A stretch of DNA of 50,210 nt from positions 1-50,210 of the forward strand of contig JANDJK010000011.1 of NCBI GenBank assembly GCA_024330925.1, read 5' to 3'. The notes beneath the pieces are model-generated. The model was not told the origin of the DNA. It did no database searches and saw nothing but the letters and a program-made list of their open reading frames with translations. A program made the translations under genes and the position numbers. Below, piece by piece: positions 1 through 8,714 of this stretch (position 1 is the first letter of the stretch; the number at the start of each line of letters is the position of its first letter). Origin of the DNA: Nitrospira sp. Lineage in GTDB: Bacteria > Nitrospirota > Nitrospiria > Nitrospirales > Nitrospiraceae.

Positions 1-1
1 G

Positions 2-106
2 AGCCGCATGTCGAACTTGGCGGACGTGATTTGGAACGGGGCGCCCAAGAGCATCCTGGATCCATTCCCCAGCCAGGTCAACGCCAACGCCAAAGCCGGC
101 TACTAA
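2..106 (+). CDS. C-terminal fragment of an unrecognised protein (runs in from outside the window)
   Basis: An open frame enters from the left edge (frame beginning at base 2) and stops at TAA 104-106, giving 34 residues that end in Ala-Lys-Ala-Gly-Tyr. An ATG lies at 8-10 but the frame is open before it, so this is most likely the end of a longer gene. The visible tail is rich in Asn, Ala and Pro and has no motif I can assign. A stem-loop at 171-197 could end its transcript. The function is unknown from what is visible. Confidence 0.5.
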   Translation, partial: SRMSNLADVIWNGAPKSILDPFPSQVNANAKAGY

Positions 107-579
107 CATAGAAGGGGCGGTCAGTTGACAGCCCCGTGCCAAAAAGATCCTGTGCTTCTTACAGATGCGGAGGGCTGGCTTGGATCAAGTCAGCCCTCTG
201 AAATTTATATATTCTGGTTTCCCCATACACTTACCCTGCTCATTGTTTCGATTAGCCACGGCCTCTTCGCAAGGCGCCAATCAGGTAATCGCGCTCGTCT
301 GCCTGGCCTTCGTTGCTTTTCAGCTTGTACGGCAGGCTGTACGCTGCTGTTGACGTACCGGTGATGCTCAGTGTCTGCCGGTGGTAGCAAACGGTTGCCT
401 GCGGTGGTGCGGCAGGCTGATGGCTTCGTGCTTGTTTCTTTGCGTCTTCATTGAGAACGGCGCTTCGCCGATAGCTATGAAGAGAATTGGAGTCGGACAG
501 TGATGGAGCTTCGATCCGTCAGATCCCCGTCAGCAAGACCCCTTGACTTTGGAAGAGAGAAGTGAATGTTGTGAATGGT
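107..579. other. Gene-free stretch between the partial gene and tRNA-Met
   Basis: About 470 bases without a convincing gene. Short open frames here overlap each other on both strands and encode low-complexity, Arg/Cys-rich peptides with no ribosome-binding sites. The only structure I see is the stem-loop at 171-197. Confidence 0.6.
171..197 (+). terminator. Terminator-like stem-loop after the partial gene
   Basis: Arms AGGGCTG and CAGCCCT enclose an inner CTTG/CAAG pair around a GAT loop, making an almost continuous 11-bp stem with one mismatch. It is followed by a weakly T-rich stretch (TTTATATATT) rather than a clean T run, so intrinsic termination is plausible but not certain. Confidence 0.45.
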
Positions 580-656
<77 letters not shown>

Positions 657-661
657 GGCCG

Positions 662-691
662 ATGCTAACAGAGGGCGGAAGGTCGAGTCAA
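662..691 (-). promoter_or_regulatory. Putative promoter of the initiator tRNA
   Basis: On the minus strand a TTGACT box (686-691) is followed after 18 bases by TAGCAT (662-667). The same -10 hexamer and spacing occur before tRNA-Val (10820-10849). The -10 box sits only 5 bases from the mature tRNA 5' end, leaving almost no room for a leader. Confidence 0.45.
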
Positions 692-757
692 GTCGATGAA
701 GCGGCGACGGTGACTGCCGCTATTGTCATGCAGTCGAGGCAGTGTTAGAGGCATACC

Positions 758-1705
758 ATGCGAATTGTCTTTATGGGGACACCGGAGTTTGCGGTCCCGT
801 CTCTGGAAGCCTTACTCCGAGCTGGCGATTCTGACGATCATGTCGTTGGTGTGGTGACTCAGCCCGATCGTCCCAAAGGGCGAGGGCAGGTGCTCACGCC
901 GCCTCCCGTCAAGGTGATTGCCGACCAAGCGGGCATTCCTGTAGTGCAACCGTTGAAAATTAGGACACCGGATTTTTTGGAACGTCTGGCTAGCTGGAAG
1001 CCGGATGTGATTGTCGTCGCTGCGTTCGGGCGGATCCTCCATGCGCCAATTCTCAATCTACCTCCTCTCGGCTGTGTCAACGTGCATGGCTCCTTGTTGC
1101 CAAAGTATCGGGGAGCGGCTCCCATTCAATGGGCGTTGATCAACGGAGAGACCGAGACGGGTATTACGACTATGCTGATGGACGAAGGCATGGATACTGG
1201 CCCTATCTTGCTTCAAGAGAAGATTCCTATCTTGCCAGATGATACCACTAGCACGCTCGCTCCCCGTTTAGCGAAGCTAGGCGGAGAATTACTGGTGCAA
1301 ACGATTGCTGGGCTCAAGGCGAGCACGATCCGACCGGTCCCTCAAGATCATAGTCAAGCAACCATGGCCCCGCTCCTCAAAAAAGAGGACGGGGAAATTC
1401 ACTGGACAATGAGCGCCACAGCCTTGGTCAATCGCATTCGAGGGCTGACACCTTGGCCAGGTGCCTATACCTTCCATGGCGCTGATCGGTGGATGATTTG
1501 GAAAGCAGTGGCTGTGCAAGAGCCCGCTACCGGTCAGCCTGGTACAGTGTTAGCCGTCACGAAACAATCGATCAAGGTGGCCACAGGGGAAGGAGTTTTA
1601 GAACTCCTCGAACTGCAAACAGCCAATTCCAAACGGATGACTGTTGGCCAATACCTGGCAGGCCACCGTCTCAGTGTGGGTGAGCGACTGGGGGGCGGTG
1701 CATGA
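758..1705 (+). CDS. fmt: Methionyl-tRNA formyltransferase
   Basis: A 315-residue cytoplasmic enzyme that transfers a formyl group from 10-formyl-tetrahydrofolate to Met-tRNA of the initiator type. The N-terminal formyltransferase fold shows the signature SLLPKYRG (residues 112-119) and the catalytic trio Asn108, His110 and Asp146, at the spacing known from E. coli (106/108/144). The C-terminal third is the tRNA-binding beta-barrel. Length is normal for the family. The ATG at 758 has an AGAGG-like site just upstream. It opens a compact plus-strand operon with rsmB, rpe, pheS and pheT, and faces the initiator tRNA gene divergently. Confidence 0.97.
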   Translation: MRIVFMGTPEFAVPSLEALLRAGDSDDHVVGVVTQPDRPKGRGQVLTPPPVKVIADQAGIPVVQPLKIRTPDFLERLASWKPDVIVVAAFGRILHAPILNLPPLGCVNVHGSLLPKYRGAAPIQWALINGETETGITTMLMDEGMDTGPILLQEKIPILPDDTTSTLAPRLAKLGGELLVQTIAGLKASTIRPVPQDHSQATMAPLLKKEDGEIHWTMSATALVNRIRGLTPWPGAYTFHGADRWMIWKAVAVQEPATGQPGTVLAVTKQSIKVATGEGVLELLELQTANSKRMTVGQYLAGHRLSVGERLGGGA

Positions 1706-1739
1706 TTGTCCTACCTGCGACTGGTCATTCTCGAATCAG

Positions 1740-3230
1740 ATGGCTTCGAACCATTGTTCATCTTTGATCCCCTCTCATGTTTCTCCAGCTCGCGCTATCG
1801 CCTTAGCCGTATTGCTGGCAGTGCAGTCAGACAAGAGGACGGTCGATGAGGCGTTTGAGAGACTGATAACAGTCTATCCGGTGAATGCAAGGGATCGTGC
1901 CCTTGCAATGGAATTGATCTATGGAGTGCTCAGACGGTTGGAGTTTCTTGATTGGCGGTTAGCCGCAATTCTGAACAAACCGCTCTCGCGACTGCCCGTT
2001 GCGGTTCAAATGACGGTACGGATGGGCGCTTATCAACTATTATTTTTGGATCGTATTCCTGCATCGGCAGCCGTCAATGAGTCGGTTCAACTGGCCAAAT
2101 GGTATGCGCCACAATGGGAGTACGATTGGAGTGGATTGGTCAATGCCGTGTTACGTAATCTGCTTCGAAAGCCAGAGCCGCCCCAACCTGCACTCAACCG
2201 AGATCCTGCCGGGGCCTTGTCCATTCGCTATTCAGTGCCCCCTTGGTTGTGTCGCCGGTGGGTCGATCGATTCGGGCGTGAGAAGGCGGAGCAAGCCTGT
2301 GAAGCGGCCAGTTCCCTTCCTCCGCTTACCATTCGGGTGAACCGTTTGCGATTGACCAGAGAACAGTTTCTCGATCAATGTCACCGTTATGGGATCGAGG
2401 CCATGCCCACACATTGTAGCCCGGTTGGAGTTGTGCTTCCGAGCTGCGGAGCGATCACGGCCATCCCTGGCTTTGCCGATGGCGATTTTTATGTGGAGGA
2501 TGAGGCGGCTCAGCTGATTCCTCTGTTGCTAGACCCCCAGCCGGGCGAGTTCATCCTGGATGCGTGTGCGGCCCCTGGTGGCAAGACCACCCACATGGCT
2601 GAACTCATGGACAATCGTGGTCACATCATAGCTGTTGATCGCAAACCGGCTCGACTGAAGCTCCTGCAGGACAATTGTCGTCGATTGGGCATCACGATCG
2701 TGACTGCTCTTCTTGCTGATGTTCGAAAGAGCTGCGAGGCAATCCGAGTGTTCTGCTGTGGCGCAGAAGAAAAAAACTATGCAACACCTGTTAAAGGCCT
2801 CGGCTCGGCAACGTCTGATGCACGAGTTGCCTCTGACGGTCTAGTTGATCGGATCCTCCTTGATGCGCCATGCAGCGGCCTGGGTGTCTTGCGGCGACAT
2901 CCGGAAATCAAGTGTCGAATGAATCCGGCTCGTTTAGTTCGTCATCGTCAACTGCAAGGAGACATTCTGGAGTCTGTAGCGTCTGTCTTGCGGCCCGGTG
3001 GGGTGCTGGTCTATAGTACATGTTCCACGGAACAAGAAGAGACCGAAGAGGTGATTGAGCACTTTTGCCGGCATCATGCCGGGTGGATCCGTGAGTCGGT
3101 AGAGCCCTGGCTCCCTCCCTCTGCCCTTTCCTTTGTGACGGCACAGGGCGCATTTTCGACCATGGGCAATCGGGTTGGAATGGACGGATTCTACGCTGTC
3201 CGCTTAAAACGAGTGTATTCAGGGTCTTGA
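1740..3230 (+). CDS. rsmB: 16S rRNA (cytosine-C5) methyltransferase RsmB
   Basis: A 496-residue protein from the chosen ATG at 1740; a GTG at 1698, overlapping the end of fmt, is an alternative. The N-terminal ~140 residues form a NusB-like RNA-binding domain, followed by a SAM-dependent m5C methyltransferase: SAM loop DACAAPGGK (about 274-282), motif IV DAPCSG (375-380) and motif VI YSTCS (425-429) with the catalytic Cys428. The family modifies 16S rRNA near position 967. An unusual stretch of about 38 residues (about 331-368, Cys/Gly/Ser-rich) sits between the SAM-binding strands and motif IV. Its stop codon overlaps the rpe start (TGATG), which implies translational coupling. Confidence 0.93.
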   Translation: MASNHCSSLIPSHVSPARAIALAVLLAVQSDKRTVDEAFERLITVYPVNARDRALAMELIYGVLRRLEFLDWRLAAILNKPLSRLPVAVQMTVRMGAYQLLFLDRIPASAAVNESVQLAKWYAPQWEYDWSGLVNAVLRNLLRKPEPPQPALNRDPAGALSIRYSVPPWLCRRWVDRFGREKAEQACEAASSLPPLTIRVNRLRLTREQFLDQCHRYGIEAMPTHCSPVGVVLPSCGAITAIPGFADGDFYVEDEAAQLIPLLLDPQPGEFILDACAAPGGKTTHMAELMDNRGHIIAVDRKPARLKLLQDNCRRLGITIVTALLADVRKSCEAIRVFCCGAEEKNYATPVKGLGSATSDARVASDGLVDRILLDAPCSGLGVLRRHPEIKCRMNPARLVRHRQLQGDILESVASVLRPGGVLVYSTCSTEQEETEEVIEHFCRHHAGWIRESVEPWLPPSALSFVTAQGAFSTMGNRVGMDGFYAVRLKRVYSGS

Positions 3231-3925
3231 TGAGACGACCGGCTCTCATTGCCCCTTCCATTCTGGCCGCTGATTTTGCCCGACTGGCCGATGAAGTGGC
3301 GGCGGTTGAACAGGCTGGAGCGGACTTCCTTCACATTGACGTCATGGATGGACATTTTGTGCCGAATCTGACGGTGGGGCCTCCGATCGTGCAGGCGTTA
3401 AAGAAGGAAACCAAACTTCCCCTCGACGTCCATTTAATGATCACGAACGCCGATGCCTTTATTGGAGAATTCGCCAAGGCAGGGGCTGATTACCTGACCG
3501 TGCATGTGGAAGCCTGTCCACATCTGCATCGGACCGTGCAATCGATTAAAGAACAGGGAGTCAAGGCTGGTGTGACGTTGAATCCTGCGACCCCCGTTCA
3601 TTTTCTGGAAGAGATTTTGGCAGATGTGGATCTGGTGCTGATTATGTCGGTCAATCCTGGATTCGGGGGCCAAACGTTCATCCCCTCGAGCCTGTCGAAA
3701 ATACGTGCGGTACGGCAAAGGCTCGACCAACTTGGCAGCGAGGCTTTTTTGGAAGTGGATGGTGGAGTGAAAGTTGAGAATGCTGCTCGGGTGTTAGAAG
3801 CCGGGGCTGATGTTCTGGTTGCCGGCTCGGCGATTTTTTCCAGTTCGGATTATGCGGCAACCATTGCCGCCTTGCGAGGAGCCAAACAACCAGCATCAGC
3901 ACAACCAGCATCAGCTCTCCCTTAG
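3230..3925 (+). CDS. rpe: Ribulose-phosphate 3-epimerase
   Basis: A 231-residue TIM-barrel enzyme interconverting ribulose-5-phosphate and xylulose-5-phosphate in the pentose phosphate and Calvin routes. Visible signatures are APSILAADFARL at the N-terminus, HIDVMDGHFVPNLT (metal and catalytic His/Asp), DVHLMI, VNPGFGGQ and the phosphate-binding VDGGV near the C-terminal third. I start at ATG 3230, which overlaps the rsmB stop; a TTG three bases upstream is possible. The last dozen residues contain a duplicated QPASA unit encoded by a short direct repeat, an ending not typical of the family. Confidence 0.96.
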   Translation: MRRPALIAPSILAADFARLADEVAAVEQAGADFLHIDVMDGHFVPNLTVGPPIVQALKKETKLPLDVHLMITNADAFIGEFAKAGADYLTVHVEACPHLHRTVQSIKEQGVKAGVTLNPATPVHFLEEILADVDLVLIMSVNPGFGGQTFIPSSLSKIRAVRQRLDQLGSEAFLEVDGGVKVENAARVLEAGADVLVAGSAIFSSSDYAATIAALRGAKQPASAQPASALP

Positions 3926-3932
3926 GCATCCG

Positions 3933-5498
3933 GTGGAACCAGTATCCTCCTGCGACAATCTGCACCCCCTCGAAAAGAAAGTCCTCGAAGTCTTTGGGAC
4001 GAATAGGACCGTCTCGGCTCTATCCACTCTCCAGCTTGCTGAAGCGACGGGGCTAGAGTCCTCCCAGCTGAGCATGGCGATCGAATGGCTTGTGGCTAAG
4101 CAGTTGTTGATTACAGTGTCTGAAACGGTAACCCCCATGGTATCTCTGACCCCGAGGGGGAAGGTCTATGTCGAACAGGGGTCGCCGCTTGAGCGGATTC
4201 TGTCCGCTGTGCGAGCGGCCTCAGCGACCGGGAAATGGCTGACGATCGCTGATCTTCAAGGGCGGGAAGATCTGGATCCCTCTGAAGTGAGCAGAGCGAT
4301 AGGACGCCTCAAAAAGGAGGGGGCGCTCCTTGTGATCCAAGGTGGTTGTCTTGAATCCACTGGCAGGCCGAGCCCCTCCGCTGAGGCGATGCGATTGCTG
4401 CTCGGCGAGCTTCATGAGGCGACGCGACCGTTGAATAGTTTTCCGGAGGATCATCGCCTCCTCATTCGTGAGTACGCGGTAAAACGGGGGAGTTCAAGGG
4501 AACCCTTTCGCATTGAGGAGCAAGTCATGCGGTCCTATGCTCTGTCTCCAGCGGGTGCGGTGGCTGTGACTGCCCTTGCGAACCAAGGATACAGCGAGGA
4601 GGTGGCGCAACTCAGCCCCGATTTGTTGAAGGACGGAGCATGGAGAACCAAACGGTTTCGAAAGTACACCATTAGCCTTCGACCTCCTCGGATTGCTATG
4701 GGGAAAAAGCATCCCTATCGAGAATTTTTGGACGCGGTCAAATTCAAATTGGTTGGCATGGGTTTTCAGGAAATGCGAGGCTCGCTGGTCGAGACGGAAT
4801 TTTGGAACATGGACACCCTGTTTATGCCCCAATTCCATCCGGCCCGTGACATTCACGATGTGTATTTCGTGAAAGACCCTACCCATGCTTCGTCGATTGC
4901 TGAACCATTCCTATCGCGCGTTGCTCAGACCCACGAGCAGGGTGGCCCAACCGGCTCCAGTGGCTGGGGATACCGGTTTGATGTAGAACGGGCTAAACGG
5001 CTGGTCTTGCGGAGTCAAGGCACGGCTGTCTCGGCTAGGACTCTGGCTGCTACCCCGTCTGTGCCGGGGAAATATTTCTCGATTGCCCGGTGTTTTCGCT
5101 ACGATCAAGTAGATGCGACCCATGCAACGGATTTTTTTCAAGTCGAGGGAATCGTTTTGGGCAAGGACATCAACTTCCGCACGTTGTTGGGCTTGCTGAA
5201 TCTGTTCGCCCGCGAGGTTGCCCAGGCAAAAGAGGTAAAGTTCGTACCAGCGTATTTCCCGTTCACGGAACCGTCGGTGGAGCTCCACGTTCGTCATCCT
5301 CGGTTAGGTTGGATGGAATTGGGAGGGGCAGGCCTCTTTCGACCCGAAGTGACGCTTCCGCTAGGGGTTGCTGTGCCGGTAATCGCCTGGGGGCTGGGGT
5401 TGGACCGCATGGCCATGGTGGCCCTCGGCATTCACGACATCCGTGACTTGTTCACCGATAATTTGGAACTGATCCGCTCGACGAGGGGACTGTTTTAG
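3933..5498 (+). CDS. pheS: Phenylalanine-tRNA ligase alpha subunit, archaeal/eukaryotic type
   Basis: A 521-residue catalytic subunit from a GTG at 3933 (preceded by TTAGGC); upstream ATGs in the frame lie inside rpe. It begins with LHPLEKKVLEVF, the usual opening of the archaeal/eukaryotic alpha subunit, and carries about 240 residues of winged-helix-like segments before the class II core. Core landmarks are HPARDIHDVYF (302-312), motif 2 around ARCFRYDQVDATH (385-397) with DFFQVEG (400-406), and motif 3 AWGLGLDRMAM (485-495). Ordinary bacterial PheS is about 330-350 residues and lacks this N-terminus. Paired with pheT 6 bases downstream. Confidence 0.93.
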   Translation: MEPVSSCDNLHPLEKKVLEVFGTNRTVSALSTLQLAEATGLESSQLSMAIEWLVAKQLLITVSETVTPMVSLTPRGKVYVEQGSPLERILSAVRAASATGKWLTIADLQGREDLDPSEVSRAIGRLKKEGALLVIQGGCLESTGRPSPSAEAMRLLLGELHEATRPLNSFPEDHRLLIREYAVKRGSSREPFRIEEQVMRSYALSPAGAVAVTALANQGYSEEVAQLSPDLLKDGAWRTKRFRKYTISLRPPRIAMGKKHPYREFLDAVKFKLVGMGFQEMRGSLVETEFWNMDTLFMPQFHPARDIHDVYFVKDPTHASSIAEPFLSRVAQTHEQGGPTGSSGWGYRFDVERAKRLVLRSQGTAVSARTLAATPSVPGKYFSIARCFRYDQVDATHATDFFQVEGIVLGKDINFRTLLGLLNLFAREVAQAKEVKFVPAYFPFTEPSVELHVRHPRLGWMELGGAGLFRPEVTLPLGVAVPVIAWGLGLDRMAMVALGIHDIRDLFTDNLELIRSTRGLF

Positions 5499-5504
5499 AA
5501 ACCG

Positions 5505-7238
5505 ATGCCGACGATTTCGATCTCAAAAAGCGATTTGGAAAGGCTAGTGGCGATGCCTGACAAGCCGCGGACCATTTCGCTCAGTCAGCTCGACGAATGG
5601 TTGACCCTCGTGAAGGGTGAGGTGAAGGGCTATCAAGCAGAGACCGGAGAGCTGCGCATCGAGTTACAAGATAGCAACCGTCCCGATTTATGGTGTTGTG
5701 AAGGTATCGCGCGGCAAATCCGCATCAAGCGAGAGGGGATATTTAAGCCGTATCCGTTTTTGTCCCAACGGCCCCGGCGGCCCAAACGCCTGCTCGTCGA
5801 TCCAGAACTGCAATCCATACGCCCTTATGTCGCTGCCTGTGCGGCAAGAGGCTATCAAGTGACGGAACAGGGATTGGCACAGCTCATTCAAACTCAAGAA
5901 AAGCTGGCGGACATCTTCGGACGTAAGCGGAAGATGGTGTCCGTTGGTCTCTATCGGCTTGAGCCCATTCAGTTTCCTATTACCTATGAAGCAGTCAATC
6001 CGGATGATGTCCGGTTTACTCCTCTGGGGGTAGAGACTGTGATGACACTCTCGGAAATGTTGATGGTCCATCCAAAGGGGGTGGAATATGGCACTCTCTT
6101 GGCTGGCCAGTCCCGTGTGCCGTTCCTGCGGGACGCGGTCCACCAGCCTCTCTCCTTTCCTCCCATCATCAACAGCCGCGAAATTGGCGAAGTGCGGATC
6201 GGTGATGATCAACTCTTGATCGAGGTGACAGGAACCAACATTGCCATGGTTGTGCTGGCCCTCAATATCCTTGCTGCCAATCTGGCGGATCGAGGCGCCG
6301 CCATCGAACCAGTGGCCGTACACTATCCCTATGACACGCCATTGGGCAGACGTGTGGTGACGCCATGTGTCCTGAGCCGGCCGCGATCCATCTCCCTCGA
6401 GACGATTGAGCAAGCGTTGGGTCAGCGGTTCGGAGTCCACACCGTCAAAGAGGCGCTTGAATCCTATGGCTACCAAGTCTCGGTGAAGAGAAAGTCGGCA
6501 ATGGTTCAGGTCCAATTGCCGCCCTACCGACATGATCTCATGCACGCGATGGATGTTGTCGAAGATGTGGCCATGAGTTTAGGCTATGGGACGTTTGCGC
6601 CTGAGATGCCGTCGCAATTTACAGTAGGAGGGCTCTCTCGCCTTGAACAGGTGTCAGATCGGGTACGAGACTTGATGGTAGGGTTGGGATTTCAGGAAAT
6701 CATGTCGAACATTCTCGGCTCCCCCGACGCCTATTGCAACGCCATGCGGTTGGAAGGAACGCCATGGGGGCGTATGGTGGAAGTGGCAAATGTCATGTCT
6801 GCGAACTTTAGTTGTTTACGTCAGTGGATGGTGCCCTCCCTGCTGCGGGTAGAGGCAGCATCGGCCCGTTCGTTTTATCCCCACCGATTGTTTGAGGTTG
6901 GTGAGGTGGCGATTCCAGATCTCACCCATGAACTCGGCAGTCGGACCGAATCGATCCTAGGGGCTCTCATTGCTCACGCTTCGGCTCATTTCTCCGAGCT
7001 CCATTCCTGTTTGGACTCGCTGCTTTATCATGTGGGGATCACGTATGTCCTGGAACCAATTTCGCATCCCTCGTTCCTTGAGGGTCGAGTGGGGAAGATC
7101 GTCGCGTCAAACACAATGCTGGAGCTGGGATTAATCGGCGAGCTACATCCAGAGGTGTTGGAGCGGTGGCAGATTGCTGTACCGGTCACAGCATTCGAAA
7201 TCAACCTTTCTCGACTGGTAGACCTCGAACAATTGTAA
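5505..7238 (+). CDS. pheT: Phenylalanine-tRNA ligase beta subunit, archaeal/eukaryotic type
   Basis: A 577-residue beta subunit, far shorter than the ~800 residues of the usual bacterial form, which also carries an N-terminal EMAP/tRNA-binding domain absent here. The order is an N-terminal segment ending in DSNRPDLW (56-63), a B3/B4 editing-type domain with HPKGVEYG (189-196) and PPIINS (219-224), a B5 domain (about 290-360) and a class-II-like but non-catalytic C-terminal domain. These landmarks match archaeal and eukaryotic beta subunits. It should form an alpha2-beta2 enzyme with PheS charging tRNA-Phe. It ends the fmt operon. Confidence 0.93.
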   Translation: MPTISISKSDLERLVAMPDKPRTISLSQLDEWLTLVKGEVKGYQAETGELRIELQDSNRPDLWCCEGIARQIRIKREGIFKPYPFLSQRPRRPKRLLVDPELQSIRPYVAACAARGYQVTEQGLAQLIQTQEKLADIFGRKRKMVSVGLYRLEPIQFPITYEAVNPDDVRFTPLGVETVMTLSEMLMVHPKGVEYGTLLAGQSRVPFLRDAVHQPLSFPPIINSREIGEVRIGDDQLLIEVTGTNIAMVVLALNILAANLADRGAAIEPVAVHYPYDTPLGRRVVTPCVLSRPRSISLETIEQALGQRFGVHTVKEALESYGYQVSVKRKSAMVQVQLPPYRHDLMHAMDVVEDVAMSLGYGTFAPEMPSQFTVGGLSRLEQVSDRVRDLMVGLGFQEIMSNILGSPDAYCNAMRLEGTPWGRMVEVANVMSANFSCLRQWMVPSLLRVEAASARSFYPHRLFEVGEVAIPDLTHELGSRTESILGALIAHASAHFSELHSCLDSLLYHVGITYVLEPISHPSFLEGRVGKIVASNTMLELGLIGELHPEVLERWQIAVPVTAFEINLSRLVDLEQL

Positions 7239-7303
7239 GAGGATGTGACAATCCTCGCTCGACTCTTCGTACCACCTGTTTCTTATACAGCCTTACGCAC
7301 ACG

Positions 7304-7325
7304 GTTTCTCTTAAGGGCGAGAAAC
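7304..7325. terminator. Stem-loop between convergent pheT and rplT
   Basis: GTTTCTC and GAGAAAC form a perfect 7-bp inverted repeat around an 8-base loop. It lies in the 243-base gap between two convergent operons, where a terminator is expected, but no T run follows on either side. Confidence 0.35.
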
Positions 7326-7481
7326 GGTGTGGACCATGGCCCACCGGTCAACACCGTGGTCACCAGGCTGATCAGGCCTTACCGGCAAGACCCTCTTTGA
7401 GCCTGTGTGATGGCACGAGAGAAGGTGGCATCTGTGGGCTCCCTTCGCTCCCTCATCCAGGCATGGATGGCAAGAGAAAAA

Positions 7482-7850
7482 TTATGGAGAGGCAGGGGCC
7501 AGGTATTGCTTGGCCAGGCCGATAATTTGCTCAAATCCTGCTGTATCCCTGATGGCCATGTCTGAGAGAATTTTCCGATCCAGCGACACGTTAGCCTTTT
7601 TAAGTGCGTTGATAAAACTGCTGTAGGTGAGCCCATGGTTGCGCACCGCGGCACTGATGCGGGTAATCCAGAGACGGCGAAAATGTCCCTTTCGGTCCTT
7701 CCGTCCGACATATGCATAGGTCAATCCTTTGTCCACACTCTCTGTTGCGGTGCGGAACAATCGGCTTCTTCCGCCATATTGTCCTTTGGCTAGTTTGAGC
7801 CGTTTCTTCCGTCGATGCCGAGTTTTTGGTCCACCCTTTGCGCGAGGCAT
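7482..7850 (-). CDS. rplT: 50S ribosomal protein L20
   Basis: A 122-residue, very basic protein of the large ribosomal subunit that binds 23S rRNA early in assembly. It shows the family opening MPRAKGG followed by the basic helix [19 protein letters not shown] and the [16 protein letters not shown] core (here [16 protein letters not shown]). An AAAGGAG ribosome-binding site lies 8 bases before the ATG. It is the last gene of the thrS-infC-rpmI-rplT operon. In several bacteria L20 represses this operon by binding its mRNA; I see no clear leader structure here. Confidence 0.97.
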   Translation of the reverse strand: MPRAKGGPKTRHRRKKRLKLAKGQYGGRSRLFRTATESVDKGLTYAYVGRKDRKGHFRRLWITRISAAVRNHGLTYSSFINALKKANVSLDRKILSDMAIRDTAGFEQIIGLAKQYLAPASP

Positions 7851-7922
7851 ACTGTACGCTCCTTTCCTTGGTTTTCTTCACCTGCCGTTTTCTCTCTGGG
7901 GAAACGCTAGCCCTCTCGGCGT

Positions 7923-8114
7923 TCAATGAGGGAGGAGTTGTTGCAAAACAGCCGTTGCCCGACCCGTGACGACGGCGGTTCTCCTCAGCCTGCGTTTCCG
8001 ATCACGCTTTTTATGGGATAACAGATGCCGTTTTCCAGCCCTGTGATGGAAGATTTTCCCGCTGCCGCTTTTGGTAAAGCGCTTACTGGCTCCTTTATGT
8101 GTTTTCATTTTCAT
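7923..8114 (-). CDS. rpmI: 50S ribosomal protein L35
   Basis: A 63-residue basic protein with the L35 start KMKTHKGASKRF and the basic core GKIFHHRAGKRHLLSHK. The ATG at 8114 is preferred over an in-frame upstream codon at 8165 because it gives the family length and has GGAGAG six bases upstream. It lies 90 bases after infC and 72 bases before rplT in the conserved infC-rpmI-rplT order. Confidence 0.96.
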   Translation of the reverse strand: MKMKTHKGASKRFTKSGSGKIFHHRAGKRHLLSHKKRDRKRRLRRTAVVTGRATAVLQQLLPH

Positions 8115-8204
8115 AGTGCTCTCCGCCATGCGTCTGATGAAAGATGAAGATGTCTCGTGGCACAATCCTTCTCGGTCCTTGTCCGTTGGTGTCAGGCACG
8201 CCTC

Positions 8205-8714
8205 TCAACTTTTAGGGGCCACAATCATAATCAAATTGCGTCCCTCCATGTGGGGGGGGTGCTCAATGGTGCCGTATGGAGCCAACTGTTCAATGACCGT
8301 ATTCATTACGGCGCGACCCATTTCTGGGTTGGCCATTTCTCGTCCTCGATACGTGAGGGTCACTTTTGTCTTATTGCCGTCTTCCAGAAAACTTTTTATT
8401 TGTCGGATCTTGATCTCTAAGTCATGTTTATCGGTGCGAGGTCGAAGTTTAATTTCCTTAACCTGCGTGGATTTTTGATGGCGCCGGCTCTGGTGTTCTT
8501 TCTTGTTGAGCTCGTATTTATATTTGCCGTAGTCCATGATCCGGCAGACGGGCGGCACTGACGTGGGGGCAACCTCCACAAGATCCAGACCACTTTCTTG
8601 GGCCTGCCGCAGTGCTTCCATGGTGGGCAGAATGCCCAATTGTTCGCCGTCTGGCCCAATCACTCGCACCTCTCGGACACGGATTTCTCGATTTACACGC
8701 AGTTTGGGAACGAT
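8205..8714 (-). CDS. infC: Translation initiation factor IF-3 with an ATC start codon
   Basis: A 169-residue factor that binds the 30S subunit and proofreads the initiator tRNA/start codon match. Starting at the in-frame GTG 8669 would cut off the conserved N-terminal segment. Reading upstream gives VPKLRVNREIRVREVRV, the expected IF-3 N-terminus, beginning at ATC 8712-8714 with a perfect AGGAGG at 8721-8726, six bases away. IF-3 genes are known for rare AUU/AUC starts that let the protein repress its own translation. The core shows IMDYGKYKYE and the C-terminal domain VTLTYRGREMANPEMG. The start lies within the last 22 bases of thrS. Confidence 0.94.
   Translation of the reverse strand: MVPKLRVNREIRVREVRVIGPDGEQLGILPTMEALRQAQESGLDLVEVAPTSVPPVCRIMDYGKYKYELNKKEHQSRRHQKSTQVKEIKLRPRTDKHDLEIKIRQIKSFLEDGNKTKVTLTYRGREMANPEMGRAVMNTVIEQLAPYGTIEHPPHMEGRNLIMIVAPKS

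Noticed and set aside
5688..6545. A 285-residue minus-strand frame opposite pheT
   Set aside because: Fully inside pheT, with no start signal; a shadow frame.
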